Source: Lacrimispora xylanisolvens
GTDB lineage: Bacteria; Bacillota; Clostridia; Lachnospirales; Lachnospiraceae
Direction of reading: 5' to 3'
Length of the DNA stretch: 64,000 nt
Assembly: GCA_017084465.1 (NCBI GenBank)
Contig: CP070896.1
Location: forward strand, 4,019,501 to 4,083,500
Of this stretch, positions 35,743 through 46,784 are shown in pieces. The position numbers and the translations under genes were made by a program. The notes under the pieces are model-generated. The model saw only the letters and a program-made list of their open reading frames with translations. It ran no database searches and was not told the DNA's origin. Numbering within the stretch: position 1 is the first letter of the stretch; each line of letters begins with the position of its first letter.

Positions 35743-36916
35743 ATGAAAAGAAGGTTTTTATTTCTTCTGTGTCTTCTGTGTTCTTTTTCCCGGCAGTACT
35801 TCCTGGGGAGCGGAGGCTCCGGCAAAAGAGCAGGAAACAGAGGTCACCCAGGGGCTTGATCTGGATCAGTATGATCTGACTGACATTCAGAAATTTCTGG
35901 ATCAGAGAAATGATAATCAGGGGCTGAATCTTTCCTTTCAGGATTTAATGAAAAGTCTTATGGATGGGAAGTTAAATGATGTACTCAGCCAGACTGGAAA
36001 AGCGCTTAAAAAAATGCTTATGGGCGAAATCGAAAGCAGCGGGCATATGATGGGCCAGATTCTTGTACTTGGCATTATCGGGGCTGTCTTTTCTAATTTT
36101 TCCAGTGTATTTACAGGAAGTCAGATCTCCGAAACAGGTTTTTTTGTTACTTATTTATTATTATTCACCTATCTGGCAGCCAGCTTTTTTACCAGCATTA
36201 CCATTGTAAGCGGCGTGGTTAACCAGATACTGGGATTTATGAGAGTGCTGATGCCTGCGTATTTTCTGGCGGCGGCATTTGCAGGAAGCAGTGCCACCGC
36301 AGTGGCATCTTATGAATTTACCCTGGTTATTTTATCTGCTTCCCAGTGGCTTTTAGGAACGGTACTGTTATCACTGATCCGTGTATACGCTCTTCTGGTT
36401 ATGGCTGGTCATATTGCAAAAGAAGACATGCTGTCAAAGCTGACTGAACTGTTAGAGCAGGTGGTTTCCTGGAGCTTAAAGACTTTAGTCGGACTGGTAC
36501 TGGGATTCCAGATGATCCAGTCCATGGTGCTTCCTTATGTGGATTCCTTAAAGACGGGAGCAGTTCAGAAGCTGGTGGGTGCGATTCCAGGCATTGGACA
36601 GGGGGTCAGCTCTGTGGCCCAGATGGTATTAGGCTCTGGTGTACTGATTAAGAATACCATTGGAGCAGCCGGTATCCTGATTCTCATTATTCTAACCATC
36701 GTTCCCATTCTAAAGCTAGTTATCTTAATGCTGTTTTATCAATGTGTGGCAGCCCTTTTGCAGCCAGTCTGTGATAAACGGATTGTATCCTGCATTTCCG
36801 ATATGGCAAAGGGACATAAAATGCTTTTGTCCGTCGCGATATCCTGCATGATTTTATTCATCGTTACCATAGCACTTGTGTGTGCTTCTACCAATGTAAC
36901 CTATTATTCCGGGTGA
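35743..36916 (+). CDS. spoIIIAE: SpoIIIAE (one frame break)
   Basis: Polytopic channel component with an N-terminal signal/anchor (MKRRFLFLLCLLCSF) and about seven membrane helices in the C-terminal two thirds (VGAIPGIGQGVSSVAQMVLG between). ATG 35743 follows AGGAGGAAGG. The frame breaks at a T5 run (35784-35788), just after the signal; removing one base gives FPGSTSWGAEAPAKEQE and about 390 residues, the usual size. Confidence 0.88.
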
Positions 36917-36921
36917 GTGGC

Positions 36922-37598
36922 ATGGATCAATTATATGAATGGATCAGAAATATCACTTATTATCTGATCTTTATCACTGTGGTAGAAAATCTTCTGCCGA
37001 ATAAAAAGTATGAAAAATACGTCAAATTCTTTGCCGGTATGGTGCTGATTCTTCTTGTGTTAAAGCCCGTTACAGGCGGATTAAGACTGGATGATAAACT
37101 GGCCTACTCATTTGAAGCAATAAGCCTTAAAAAGGAAGCAGGTGAGTTAACCGGAAAAGTTTCAAAAATGGAGGAAACCAGACTGAAACGAATGATTTCC
37201 GGTTATGAAAAAGCAGTGGGAACTGATTTGGAGACCATGGCGCAGACAGCAGGTTATTCCTGCAAAGAAACCAGTGCAGAAATTAACAGTGATCAGTCCA
37301 GTGACCGGTTCGGTCATGTGGTAAAGGTTTCCCTTGTGCTCACCTCTGGGAAAGAGGAAATGCAGGCAGAGGAAGCAGCTTCTGTTGGCAGTAAAATGGA
37401 TCCTGTTAAGAAGGTTGAGGAAATAAAAACATTAAAATAACTGGAAAAGAAACGGATCAAAGTGCTGAAATAAAGCCGGAAGATGGAAAAAAAGAAGAGC
37501 AGAAAGAAAATTCCAGTCTATCTGGTCTTAGAAGGAGGATTGCGGAATATTATGGATTGGAGGAACAGGATATTGAAATTCAAATGGAAGATGGGTAA
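36922..37598 (+). CDS. spoIIIAF: SpoIIIAF (one frame break)
   Basis: Two N-terminal membrane helices (YLIFITVVENLLP; FFAGMVLILLVLKPV) and a ring-forming soluble domain. In the raw sequence the frame stops at 37440. Adding one A to the A5 run at 37425-37429 opens it to 37598, with the family ending LRRRIAEYYGLEEQDIEI. The repaired gene overlaps spoIIIAG by 47 bases. Confidence 0.85.
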
Positions 37599-38184
37599 GG
37601 ATAAATTGTTAATCCTGCTGGCGGTTGGAATGATGATCCTGATCCTTACATTTCCTTCTGGTCCCGGAATTGCAAAGAAAGTGGAAAAGACTGCGCAGAA
37701 AGATAATAATAAGCAATCCACTTTACAGCAGGGAATTGTAACACAGCCTGCAGACGGAGATGCTGCCGCTTCCGTTTCCGCTGACCGCACTTATGAAGAA
37801 GAACTGGAAGCCAGGGTGAAAAAAATATTAAAAACCGTGGATGGAGTCGGTCAGGTTGATGTGCTCATTGTAGTAAAATCTTCAGGGGAAAAGGTACTGA
37901 GAGTGGATAAAGATAACTCAAATTCCTCCACCGAAGAAAATGACACATCAGGAGGGTCGAGAAAGATTACAAGCGCAGAATTAAAAGAGAGTACCATTCT
38001 TACCGGCCAGGGAGAAAATACGGCTCCCATTGTGGAGAAAGAAATACGTCCTGAAATAGAAGGAATTATTATCAGTGCCCAGGGCGGAGGCAGTCCTACG
38101 GTAAAAGCTGAAATTTCCAGTGCCATGGAAGCATTATTTAACCTGCCCCCACATAAAATAAAAGTATTAAAGAGGGTGGAATAA
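37552..38184 (+). CDS. spoIIIAG: SpoIIIAG
   Basis: Forms the large multi-membered ring of the SpoIIIA channel in the intermembrane space. One membrane helix (DKLLILLAVGMMILILTFP, about residues 16-35) precedes a ring-building domain with LEARVKKILKTVDGVGQV. I start at ATG 37552, which has AGGAGG 13 bases upstream; ATG 37591 is the alternative. Confidence 0.88.
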   Translation: MDWRNRILKFKWKMGKDKLLILLAVGMMILILTFPSGPGIAKKVEKTAQKDNNKQSTLQQGIVTQPADGDAAASVSADRTYEEELEARVKKILKTVDGVGQVDVLIVVKSSGEKVLRVDKDNSNSSTEENDTSGGSRKITSAELKESTILTGQGENTAPIVEKEIRPEIEGIIISAQGGGSPTVKAEISSAMEALFNLPPHKIKVLKRVE

Positions 38185-38199
38185 AAAGGAGTGTCAGGT

Positions 38200-39054
38200 A
38201 TGAAAAGTTGGAAAACAAGCAATGAACCCAATGTCCCGAAAACCCCAAAGAAAATGGATATGAAGAAACTGTTTCGAAGAAACCAGATTATCATTACAAC
38301 TCTGGCAGTCATGATTGCTGCCGCCGGATATTTAAATTATGCCGGAAAGCAGGATGCAGCCTCCGGAACCGATGTGTATGAAGCCGGAATGACAGACATT
38401 TCCGAAGAAGACATTTTAGCAGAGAACCAGGCATTAAATGGCAGTGATTCCAGCAAGGATATCGCCAGTCTGGATCAGGATGCCGCAGATATTGACAAAC
38501 TGGCAGCAGCCGATTCTGCGGGCAGCGCAGATAAAACAGCAGCCGGAAGTACCCAGGTAGCAGCTGGGAACGAAACAGCTCAAAGTCTTGCAGCAGGTGA
38601 GACCCAGGCAGCAGCCAGCCTTGCAGAAGGTGAAACACAGGCAGCTGATACCGGTCTTGACAATCCTGGTGAGGCTGTTTTAACCAGCGGTATGAACGTA
38701 GCAGATTACATATCAAGCGTGCAGTTAAACAGAGAACAGGTAAGGGCCAGAAATAAAGAAACTCTGATGAATTTAATCAACAATCCAAACATTGAAGAGG
38801 CTGCCAAACAGCAGGCAATTCAGCAGATGGTTGATATGACAGCGATTGCCGAGAAGGAGAATGCAGCAGAAACCCTTCTTCTTGCAAAAGGATTTGCGGA
38901 TCCTGTTGTCAGCATCTCAAACGGAAAAGTTGATGTTGTCATCAATGCCGCCAGCATTTCAGATCCCCAGCGTGCCCAGATTGAAGATATCGTAAAGAGA
39001 ACCGAAGTGGGAGCAGAGAGCATTGTTATTACTCTTATGAAACTGGAAGAGTAA
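38200..39054 (+). CDS. spoIIIAH: SpoIIIAH
   Basis: Mother-cell partner of SpoIIQ, with a YscJ/FliF-like ring domain at the C-terminus (EEAAKQQAIQQM ... VDVVINAASISDPQRAQIED in pieces). One helix at about residues 30-48. Between them lies a long Ala/Gly/Asp-rich linker (residues 55-165) containing the near-repeat AGETQAAASLAEGETQAA, probably flexible. ATG 38200 follows AAGGAG by eight bases. Confidence 0.9.
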   Translation: MKSWKTSNEPNVPKTPKKMDMKKLFRRNQIIITTLAVMIAAAGYLNYAGKQDAASGTDVYEAGMTDISEEDILAENQALNGSDSSKDIASLDQDAADIDKLAAADSAGSADKTAAGSTQVAAGNETAQSLAAGETQAAASLAEGETQAADTGLDNPGEAVLTSGMNVADYISSVQLNREQVRARNKETLMNLINNPNIEEAAKQQAIQQMVDMTAIAEKENAAETLLLAKGFADPVVSISNGKVDVVINAASISDPQRAQIEDIVKRTEVGAESIVITLMKLEE

Positions 39055-39060
39055 AAAGCC

Positions 39061-39090
39061 TTTGCAAACAGTTGACAATTTTGCTATAAT
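39061..39090 (+). promoter_or_regulatory. Promoter of the Asp23 gene
   Basis: TTTGCA (39061) and TATAAT (39085) are 18 bases apart. This gives the Asp23 gene its own vegetative promoter behind the spoIIIA operon and rules out starts before 39100. Confidence 0.55.
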
Positions 39091-39130
39091 GATTTCAGAA
39101 CCCAGAAATACTAAACAGGAGGGAATCGAA

Positions 39131-39517
39131 GTGGCAGAATTGGAAAACAGAAATACTCATAAAGTATATGAAAAAGATAAAATCGGCGAAGTTCAGATCG
39201 CAGATGATGTAGTCGCGATCATCGCAGGTCTTGCTGCGACGGAAGTAGATGGTGTGGATTCCATGGCAGGCAACATCACCAACGAACTGGTGGCGAAGCT
39301 GGGCATGAAAAACTTATCCAAAGGTGTCAAAGTGGAACTGACAGAGGAACATGTTTCCGTAGATTTGTCCTTAAACATAAAATATGGTTACAGTATCCCA
39401 AACGTCAGTGAAAAAGTCCAGGAAAAGGTGCAGAATGCCATTGAGAACATGACTGGCCTTTCCGTTCTTGATGTGAACATCCGGATTGCCGGTGTTGCAC
39501 TGGATGAGAACAAATAA
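39131..39517 (+). CDS. Asp23/Gls24 family envelope-stress protein
   Basis: 128 residues from GTG 39131 after AGGAGGGAATCGAA. Family core: GEVQIADDVVAIIAGLAATEVDGV and VDLSLNIKYGYSIPNVSEKVQ. In Firmicutes this family sits under the membrane and is linked to cell-envelope stress; in Clostridia a copy commonly sits between spoIIIAH and nusB, as here. Confidence 0.92.
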   Translation: MAELENRNTHKVYEKDKIGEVQIADDVVAIIAGLAATEVDGVDSMAGNITNELVAKLGMKNLSKGVKVELTEEHVSVDLSLNIKYGYSIPNVSEKVQEKVQNAIENMTGLSVLDVNIRIAGVALDENK

Positions 39518-39530
39518 TTTTATAATTTAC

Positions 39531-39574
39531 AGCGGGAATAACCGGTCATACGGTTCATTCCCGCTGTTTTTTTT
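39531..39574 (+). terminator. Terminator after the Asp23 gene
   Basis: AGCGGGAAT pairs with ATTCCCGCT, with an inner ACCG/CGGT stem, followed by eight T. Confidence 0.85.
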
Positions 39575-39622
39575 ACCGAAAAGATGAAATTATCCTTGTA
39601 ATGATATAGGGCAGGATTTATA

Positions 39623-41102
39623 ATGGACGATATTGTGAATCGAAAGATTCTTAAGGACAGGTGTTTTTTAAATATGATGAATCGTAGAAACGGGGGGCAC
39701 TATCCGCCGGGTTTGCTGATCCTGGCAAGTCTTGTGATATCTGTGATTATCGGAATCTGCGTTTTAAACTTCTATTATTTTCATGAAGTGGAACAGAGTC
39801 TGTTTCAGCAGACCCACAGAGATCTAAAGCAGAAGAATGATAAAGCACTGAATTATATAGAAACCATGATACAGACCAAATTCGAATGGCTGGAATTGTT
39901 TGCATTTTACTGTGATCTGCCCAATGGATCAGGCAACGAACAGTGGTGGCAGCAGGTTCAGGATTACGAAAAAGAAGATTCCAGGTTTGGTGTTGCAGAT
40001 ACGTCAGGTACTCTTTATTATGGTAATCGTGAAACCCAGGACATTTCTTCCCGTGACTATTATAAAAAAGCGTTAGACGGTGAAAAGAATATATCCGGAT
40101 TGCTGAAAGAAAGCTTTAAGGGCCAGGACAGTATCATTTTAACCGTCCCCATTATCAGAGACGGCGTTGTTAAGGGTGCGGCGTGTCTGGAGTTGTCTTC
40201 CGATAAGCTGAAACAGTATTTAAGCGATACGGATTTAAGCCGCTACGGTGCCAATATGATATTTCAAAAAAGATGGAGAGATTCTGATTTCCTGTACGGC
40301 ATGTGAAAATCAGATTTCTCTGTTTGAGATGCTTAAAACAAGGAAATTTGGACCGGGTCAGACATTTTCGGAGATGGAAGCAGGAATCAGCCAGGGGCTG
40401 TCCGGTTATATTACTTATTATGAAAATGATTACCGCCGCCTTCTTTATTACCAGCCCATGGGGATTAATGACTGGTATATGGCGACCTTTGTGGAGACGG
40501 AAGGATATGAGAATACGTTTCATAAAATCAAATCCCTTTCTGCAAAATTTATAGCAGGATCAACCTTCCTTTTATTTTGCGGAGTGATCCTGATCCTTTT
40601 AATTGTTCACACCAGAAAAAAAGAAGAAAAGAGACTGCAAAAGGATTATTTAACAGGAGTTTATACCAGAGAAACAGCAAGAAAACTGGTGGAGCATGGA
40701 TTAAAAGCCGGCGGAAAAAACCGCTTTTATGCATGTATGTTCCTTGACATCGATGATTTTAAGAAAATAAACGATACCTTTGGTCACCATAAAGGGGATC
40801 TGGTTCTGGTTCAGGCGGGACAGATATTAAGTGCCTGCACCAGACAGGAGGATGTAATTGTCCGGTTCGGAGGAGATGAATTCTGTATCTGGCTTTATGG
40901 AATGAGAGGAAGAAAACAGCCCGAAGCAATTGCCCAGCGTATTATTAATGCGTTTCATGTTTCCGGAAAAGTACATGCTAGTATTGGAATTACTTTGATT
41001 GGAGAGAATGAAACTGAATACGATGCCATCTTAAAACGGGCAGATCAGGCATTATACGAGGCAAAGGGAAAAGGCAAAAACCAGTATGCTGTTTCCAATT
41101 AA
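39623..41102 (+). CDS. Cache-GGDEF diguanylate cyclase (one frame break)
   Basis: A membrane sensor making cyclic di-GMP. TM1 is at about residues 31-50, followed by an extracellular Cache sensor, a second helix (FIAGSTFLLFCGVILILLIVH in pieces) and a GGDEF domain with intact RFGGDEF and DIDDFKKIND. The frame breaks in an A6 run (40266-40271); removing one A gives FQKDGEILISC. Repaired length is about 493 residues. It stands between the Asp23 terminator and the nusB promoter, so it is a single-gene unit. Confidence 0.85.
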
Positions 41103-41131
41103 CATTCCATACTGGCACGCAAAAGTTTCTA

Positions 41132-41160
41132 TTGTATAAAAAACCCTGTTAAGGTATAAT
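41132..41160 (+). promoter_or_regulatory. Sigma-A promoter of the nusB operon
   Basis: TTGTAT (41132) and TATAAT (41155) with a 17-base spacer, 46 bases before nusB. Confidence 0.7.
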
Positions 41161-41205
41161 AATTCCAAACGTCCAGTTAAATCACCAATAGGAGGACCAT
41201 GGTAA

Positions 41206-41649
41206 ATGACCAGAAGTAAAATGCGTGAACACTGCTTTAAGATGCTTTTCTGCGCTGATTTTCACCCCGCAGAGGAGAAACTTTGGCAGATTAATCAATA
41301 TTTTGAGGAACCAAAAGAGGATGATCTCAATACAGAAGGTGTGGAAGAGATTATTCATGATGTGGATATGAGTGAAGAGAATTCTGCTTTCTTAAAAGAA
41401 AAGACAGAAGCAATTATGAATAAAATTCCGGAACTGGATGAAAAAATCAATGAAGTAGCAGAAGGCTGGAAAACAAAACGTATGGGAAGAGCAGAATTAA
41501 CCATTCTTCGCCTTGCTCTTTATGAAATCTTATTCGATGATGAGGTGCCGGAAAAGGTAGCCATCAACGAAGCAGTAGAACTGGGTAAAAAATACGGCGG
41601 AAACGAAGCTCCGGCTTTCATTAACGGAGTTCTTGCAAAGCTGGTGTAA
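41206..41649 (+). CDS. nusB: NusB, transcription antitermination factor
   Basis: All-helical 147-residue RNA-binding protein that with NusE binds boxA of rRNA leaders. N-terminal SKMREHCFKMLF and C-terminal AINEAVELGKKYGG and FINGVLAKLV are typical. First gene of the tight run nusB-xseA-xseB-ispA-dxs-tlyA-nadK-argR-recN. Confidence 0.95.
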   Translation: MTRSKMREHCFKMLFCADFHPAEEKLWQINQYFEEPKEDDLNTEGVEEIIHDVDMSEENSAFLKEKTEAIMNKIPELDEKINEVAEGWKTKRMGRAELTILRLALYEILFDDEVPEKVAINEAVELGKKYGGNEAPAFINGVLAKLV

Positions 41650-41651
41650 GT

Positions 41652-42939
41652 ATGGCAGGTGTCTATTCAGTAACCCAGATTAATGGTTATATTAAAAATA
41701 TGTTTGCCCAGGATTTTGCCCTGAACCGGATTTCCATCAAAGGGGAAGTATCCAACTGCAAATATCATACTTCCGGTCATATCTATTTTACCTTAAAAGA
41801 CAAAGCCTCTTCTATTTCGGCAGTGATGTTTGCCGGATCCGGAAAAGGTCTTTCCTTTCATCTGGAAGATGGACAGCAGATCATTGCAAAGGGAAGCGTT
41901 GAGGTTTATGAAAGAGACGGAAGATATCAGCTTTACGCCCAGGAAATTACGAAAGAGGGAATGGGAGATTTATTCGAACGTTTTATAAAGCTTCGTAATG
42001 AACTGGAAGAGATGGGGATGTTTTCCCCTGAATACAAGAAAGAAATTCCAGGATATGCAAGGCGTATGGGTGTGGTAACTGCCCCCACAGGCGCTGCCAT
42101 CCGGGATATTATGAATATATCCGCCAGGCGGAACCCCTTTGTGCAGCTCTATCTTTACCCCGCTCTTGTGCAGGGAAGCGGTGCTGCAGAAAGTATTGTA
42201 AAAGGAATTGAGACCTTAGACCAGATGGGACTTGATGTTCTCATTGTGGGAAGAGGGGGCGGCTCCATTGAAGACTTATGGGCTTTTAATGAAGAAGCGG
42301 TTGCCAGAGCAATCTTTAACTGCTCCGTACCGGTAATTTCTGCAGTCGGTCATGAAACCGATGTGACCATTGCGGATTATGTTGCGGACATGCGTGCACC
42401 CACCCCTTCGGCAGCTGCGGAGCTGGCAGTATTTGATTATAAACAATTTAAAGAACAGACAGAGAGCATCCGCTATACATTAAAAAACCATGATGGAGCG
42501 AAAGCTGGAGCGGTATCGTTTCTCTGTGAACCAATATGGATTAAAGTTAAAGTACTTTGATCCGAAGCGAAGTATTCGTGAACAGCGCCAGCGTCTTCAT
42601 GATCTGGAAGAGAAGCTGAAAAGCCAGCTTTTAATACAGATAGAGGCAGAGCGCAGGCAACTTGACGAATCCGCTGTTAAGATGAGTCAGCTGATGGAGA
42701 AGCAGACTTTAAGAGACAGGCACAGGCTGGAACTTCTTGCCGGACGCCTTCATGCCTGTTCCCCGCTGGCAAAAATAGGCGGCGGCTACGGTTTTATCAC
42801 TGATTCAGGGAATCACAGGATTGATTCTGTCATGCAGGTAAAGGCCGGAGATGCTCTTCGTCTTAAATTGCGGGATGGAAATATCCATACTCTGGTATCA
42901 GAAGTGGAGCCACTAACAGTGTCAGAGGCAGAAAAATAA
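41652..42939 (+). CDS. xseA: XseA, exonuclease VII large subunit (one frame break)
   Basis: Catalytic subunit of exonuclease VII, degrading single-stranded DNA. N-terminal OB fold (VSNCKYHTSGHIYFTLKD) and catalytic domain with GRGGGSIEDLWAFNEE, VISAVGHETDVTIADYVAD and APTPSAAAE. The frame breaks at an A6 run (42482-42487); removing one A gives LKTMMERKLERY and the coiled C-terminal region, for about 428 residues. It starts two bases after nusB. Confidence 0.9.
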
Positions 42940-42953
42940 GGAGAAACAGGCTT

Positions 42954-43164
42954 ATGGCAGTAAAAAAAGAAAGAACCATTGAAGAGACCTTAAAGGACTT
43001 GGAGGAGCTGATCAAAAAGCTGGAAAGCGGAGAGAGCTCTTTAGAGGAATCCTTTGAATATTATGAGACAGGTATGAAACTTGTTAAGTCCTGCAATGAT
43101 AAAATAGATAAAGTGGAAAAAGATAATTGTACTGGAGGAAAATGGTGAAGAACATGAACTTTGA
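42954..43164 (+). CDS. xseB: XseB, exonuclease VII small subunit (one frame break)
   Basis: Short helical subunit that binds XseA in multiple copies. Core: TIEETLKDLEELIKKLESGE and SLEESFEYYETGMKL. The raw frame stops at 43148 after an unusual tail; removing one A from the A5 run at 43117-43121 gives the acidic family-like end KIIVLEENGEEHEL and a stop at 43164. It then overlaps ispA by about 11 bases. Confidence 0.85.
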
Positions 43165-44041
43165 GGATGAGTTACTGAAACGGACCAAAGATGTGTGGGA
43201 GATTGTGGAAAGTTTTCTTCCGGCTGTAGAGGGACATCAGAGCACTGTTCTTGAGGCAATGGATTACAGTATACGGGCAGGCGGGAAGCGGCTGCGTCCT
43301 ATGCTGATGAGGGAGACATACTGCCTTTTTGGAGGTATGGGAAAAGAGATAGAACCATTTATGGCAGCCATAGAGATGATTCATACCTCTTCTCTGATTC
43401 ACGATGATCTTCCCTGTATGGATAACGATACCCTTCGCAGAGGACTTCCTACTGCCTGGGTGAAATTTGGATATGATATGGCGGTGCTGGCAGGTGACGG
43501 TCTTTTAATTTATTCCATGGAGACGGCAGCAAAGGCACTTGATTTTTCGGACAGGCCGGACCGGGTCGCAAGAGCTATGGGAATTCTTGCGCAAAAGACA
43601 GGTATATTCGGGATGATAGGCGGCCAGACGGTAGATGTGGAACTGGCTGGTAAGCCGATTCCAGGCGAAAAACTGGACTTTATCTACCGGTTAAAGACTG
43701 GAGCGCTTTTAGAGGCGTCCATGATGATCGGAGCACTCCTTGGCGGAGCCAGTGAAGACGAGTTAAAGGCAGTGGAAGAGATGGCATCAAAAATCGGACT
43801 TGCTTTTCAGATTCAGGATGATATTCTTGATGTAACAAGCAATGCCGAAGTATTGGGAAAACCCGTATTCAGCGATGAAAAGAACAATAAAACCACTTAT
43901 GTAACATTGGAGGGAATGGAACAGGCGAAGATGGCTGTGGAGAGAATTTCCGCAGAAGCAGTTGCCTGCCTTCAAAAGCTGCCGGGAGAGAACCGCTTTC
44001 TGGAAGAACTGATCCGGATGCTGGTTAACCGGGAAAAATAA
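43154..44041 (+). CDS. ispA: IspA, polyprenyl (farnesyl/geranylgeranyl) diphosphate synthase
   Basis: Trans-prenyltransferase adding isopentenyl units to allylic diphosphates. First Asp-rich motif DDLPCMDNDTLRRG, second motif QDDILD, and GGKRLRP near the N-terminus. Two starts are possible: ATG 43154 (MNFEDELLKR) and ATG 43142, the latter three bases after GGAGG. I give the shorter because it matches the family N-terminus. Confidence 0.93.
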   Translation: MNFEDELLKRTKDVWEIVESFLPAVEGHQSTVLEAMDYSIRAGGKRLRPMLMRETYCLFGGMGKEIEPFMAAIEMIHTSSLIHDDLPCMDNDTLRRGLPTAWVKFGYDMAVLAGDGLLIYSMETAAKALDFSDRPDRVARAMGILAQKTGIFGMIGGQTVDVELAGKPIPGEKLDFIYRLKTGALLEASMMIGALLGGASEDELKAVEEMASKIGLAFQIQDDILDVTSNAEVLGKPVFSDEKNNKTTYVTLEGMEQAKMAVERISAEAVACLQKLPGENRFLEELIRMLVNREK

Positions 44042-44055
44042 AGGATTAAAAAATT

Positions 44056-45957
44056 ATGATGCTGGAACTGATTAACGGACCTGACGATATAAAGAAATTC
44101 TCCAAACAGGAGCTGACCATATTAAGTCAGGAAATCCGTGATTTTTTAATAGAAAAGATAAGTACCACAGGCGGTCATCTGGCCTCCAATTTAGGAGTAG
44201 TGGAGCTGACCATGGCAATTTATCTTGCTTTTGATCTGCCAATGGACAAAATTGTCTGGGATGTAGGGCATCAGTCTTATACCCATAAGATCTTAAGCGG
44301 AAGAAGAATGGAATTTGATGAACTGCGCCAGTACGGCGGCATGAGCGGTTTTCCAAAGAGAAAGGAAAGCCCCTGTGACGCCTTTGATACCGGGCACAGT
44401 TCTACTTCTATTTCTGCCGGACTGGGACTTGCCCAGGCAAGAGATGTGCTGGGGGAAGGTCATTTTGTAGTTTCAGTCATCGGTGACGGTTCCCTGACGG
44501 GAGGCATGGCATATGAAGCACTGAATAATGCAGCCCAGATGAAGAAAACTTCGTTATTATTCTCAATGACAATAATATGTCCATATCCGAAAATGTAGGC
44601 GGCATGTCCTCCTATCTAAACAGTATACGGACTGGAAATGGATATCTGGATTTAAAGAAACATGTTACCAATACGCTTTCAAGGATTCCGGTTATCGGAG
44701 AACCTCTGATTGAGAAGATCAGCCGGACTAAAAATGGCATTAAGCAGCTTTTGATTCCGGGAATGCTGTTTGAAAATATGGGTATTACCTATTTAGGACC
44801 GGTTGACGGCCATAATTTAAAGGCTCTGACAAGAACCCTGAAAGAGGCGAAGAAACTGGATCACACCGTACTGGTTCATGTGATTACCAAAAAAGGAAAA
44901 GGATATGCTCCGGCAGAAAAAAATCCGTCCAAGTTTCACGGGGTGGATCCCTTTGATATCCTGACTGGCAAGCCTAAAAAAGAAAAGAAGAATTTAAGCT
45001 ATACAGATGTCTTTTCTAAAACAATCTGCCGTCTGGCAAAAGATGATAAAAAGATTGTGGCGGTAACCGCTGCGATGCCGGATGGAACCGGATTGAAACG
45101 GTTCTCAAACCTCTATCCGGACCGCTTTTTTGATGTGGGGATTGCAGAAGAGCATGCAGTGACTTCGGCGGCAGGAATGGCAGCAGGCGGTTTGAAACCG
45201 GTAGTGGCTGTTTATTCCTCTTTTTTGCAGAGAGGGTTTGATCAGGTACTTCATGATGTGTGTATTCAGAATCTTCCTGTTGTATTCGCAGTTGACCGGG
45301 CAGGACTGGTAGGCAGCGATGGTGAGACCCATCAGGGAATTTTTGATCTGTCCTTTTTAAGTGCCATACCCAATATGAGCATTTTTGCACCGAAAAATGA
45401 CTGGGAGCTGGCAAACGGACTGGAGTTCGCATTTTCCCTTGACAGTCCCATTGCGGTACGTTATCCCAGAGGGGGAAGCCTATCAGGGGCTGGAAGATTT
45501 TAAATCACCCATTGAATACGGGAAAGGCGAAATCATTTATGAAGAAACGGACATTGCCCTTCTGGCAGTAGGAAGCATGGTAAGTACAGGAGAGCATGTA
45601 AGGCAGAAACTGAAAGCGGAAGGCTGGAACTGTACTCTTGCTAACGGGCGCTTTATCAAGCCTTTTGATAAAAAACTGATTGATCACCTGGCAAAAAATC
45701 ACTGGCTGATTGTGACCATGGAAGAGAATGTTCTTCAGGGCGGATATGGAAGCCTGATCAATGGTTATATACATGAACACTATCCAAAAGTAAAGGTACT
45801 AAACATTGCCCTGCCGGATGCATACGTGGAGCACGGCAACGTTTCTCTGCTTCGAAAAGGACTTGGAATTGACAGCGATTCCATAATCTGGCGCATGAAA
45901 AAGGAATACCTTGATATGGAGCGGCAGAACAGGGAATGGAAGGATAAGATGAAGTAA
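44056..45957 (+). CDS. dxs: Dxs, 1-deoxy-D-xylulose-5-phosphate synthase (two frame breaks)
   Basis: Thiamine diphosphate enzyme joining pyruvate and glyceraldehyde 3-phosphate, first step of the MEP isoprenoid pathway. TPP-binding [15 protein letters not shown], the [10 protein letters not shown] segment, catalytic Glu in [15 protein letters not shown] and the third domain ([10 protein letters not shown]) are present. Two breaks: an A4 tract (44545-44548) needs one extra base, giving [21 protein letters not shown]5 run (45471-45475) has one base too many, giving [11 protein letters not shown]. Repaired length is about 634 residues. The gene follows ispA, another isoprenoid gene. Confidence 0.9.
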
Positions 45958-45958
45958 A

Positions 45959-46774
45959 ATGAAAGAACGGTTGGATGTGCTATTAGTAAAACAGGGACAT
46001 GCAGAGTCCAGAGAAAAGGCGAAAGCCATCATCATGTCCGGGATCGTATTTGTGAATGGTGACAAAGAGGACAAAGCAGGTTCCACATTTGAAGAAACTG
46101 CACTTATTGAGGTAAGAGGCAGCACTTTAAAATATGTAAGCCGGGGCGGATTAAAGCTTGAAAAAGCCATGACCCATTTTAATGTTACGCTGGAAGGGAA
46201 GGTCTGCATGGATGTAGGCTCTTCTACCGGAGGATTTACGGACTGCATGCTTCAAAACGGCGGGGTTAAAGTCTATGCGGTTGACGTGGGGCATGGGCAG
46301 CTTGCGTGGAAGCTTCGCAACGATGAACGGGTGGTCTGTATGGAAAAGACCAACATCCGTTATGTAACGCCAGAGGATATTAAGGACAGGATTGAATTTT
46401 CATCCATTGATGTATCATTTATATCCCTTACAAAAGTTCTTTTGCCGGTTAAAAACCTTTTGTCAGAAGACGGAGAGATCGTTTGTCTGATTAAGCCTCA
46501 GTTTGAAGCAGGCCGTGAAAAGGTGGGCAAAAAGGGTGTAGTAAGAGACAAATCTGTTCATCTGGAAGTAATCCAGTCAGTGATCTCTTATGGAATCAGC
46601 ATTGGATTTGAAATTCTGCACCTGGAGTTTTCTCCTATTAAGGGTCCGGAAGGGAATATAGAATATCTGCTTCATTTAAAAAATCATCCCGCTGGGGAGA
46701 GCTTTCCTGAGTACAGTGTTAATCCGGAAAAAGTGGTGGAAGAAGCTCACAAAGACTTAAGCGAAGGCAAATAA
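45959..46774 (+). CDS. tlyA: TlyA-family rRNA 2'-O-methyltransferase
   Basis: N-terminal S4 RNA-binding domain (ERLDVLLVKQGHAESREKAKAIIMSG, split here by reading) and an FtsJ/RrmJ-like methyltransferase with DVGSSTGGFTDCMLQNG and VSFISLTKVL. It modifies ribosomal RNA; the older name is hemolysin-like TlyA. It begins one base after the dxs stop. Confidence 0.93.
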   Translation: MKERLDVLLVKQGHAESREKAKAIIMSGIVFVNGDKEDKAGSTFEETALIEVRGSTLKYVSRGGLKLEKAMTHFNVTLEGKVCMDVGSSTGGFTDCMLQNGGVKVYAVDVGHGQLAWKLRNDERVVCMEKTNIRYVTPEDIKDRIEFSSIDVSFISLTKVLLPVKNLLSEDGEIVCLIKPQFEAGREKVGKKGVVRDKSVHLEVIQSVISYGISIGFEILHLEFSPIKGPEGNIEYLLHLKNHPAGESFPEYSVNPEKVVEEAHKDLSEGK

Positions 46775-46784
46775 GGAGTCTGAA

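Noticed and set aside
38560..38660. Repeat array within spoIIIAH
   Set aside because: The similarity is a degenerate Ala/Gly-rich coding linker (AGETQA-like), not a DNA repeat or CRISPR.
39072..39090. TTGACA at 39072 as the -35 of the Asp23 promoter
   Set aside because: It is only seven bases from TATAAT; TTTGCA at 39061 has the right 18-base spacing.
45016..45432. 138-codon minus-strand frame inside dxs
   Set aside because: Antisense shadow of conserved dxs sequence; Leu/Pro/Ser-rich with no domain.
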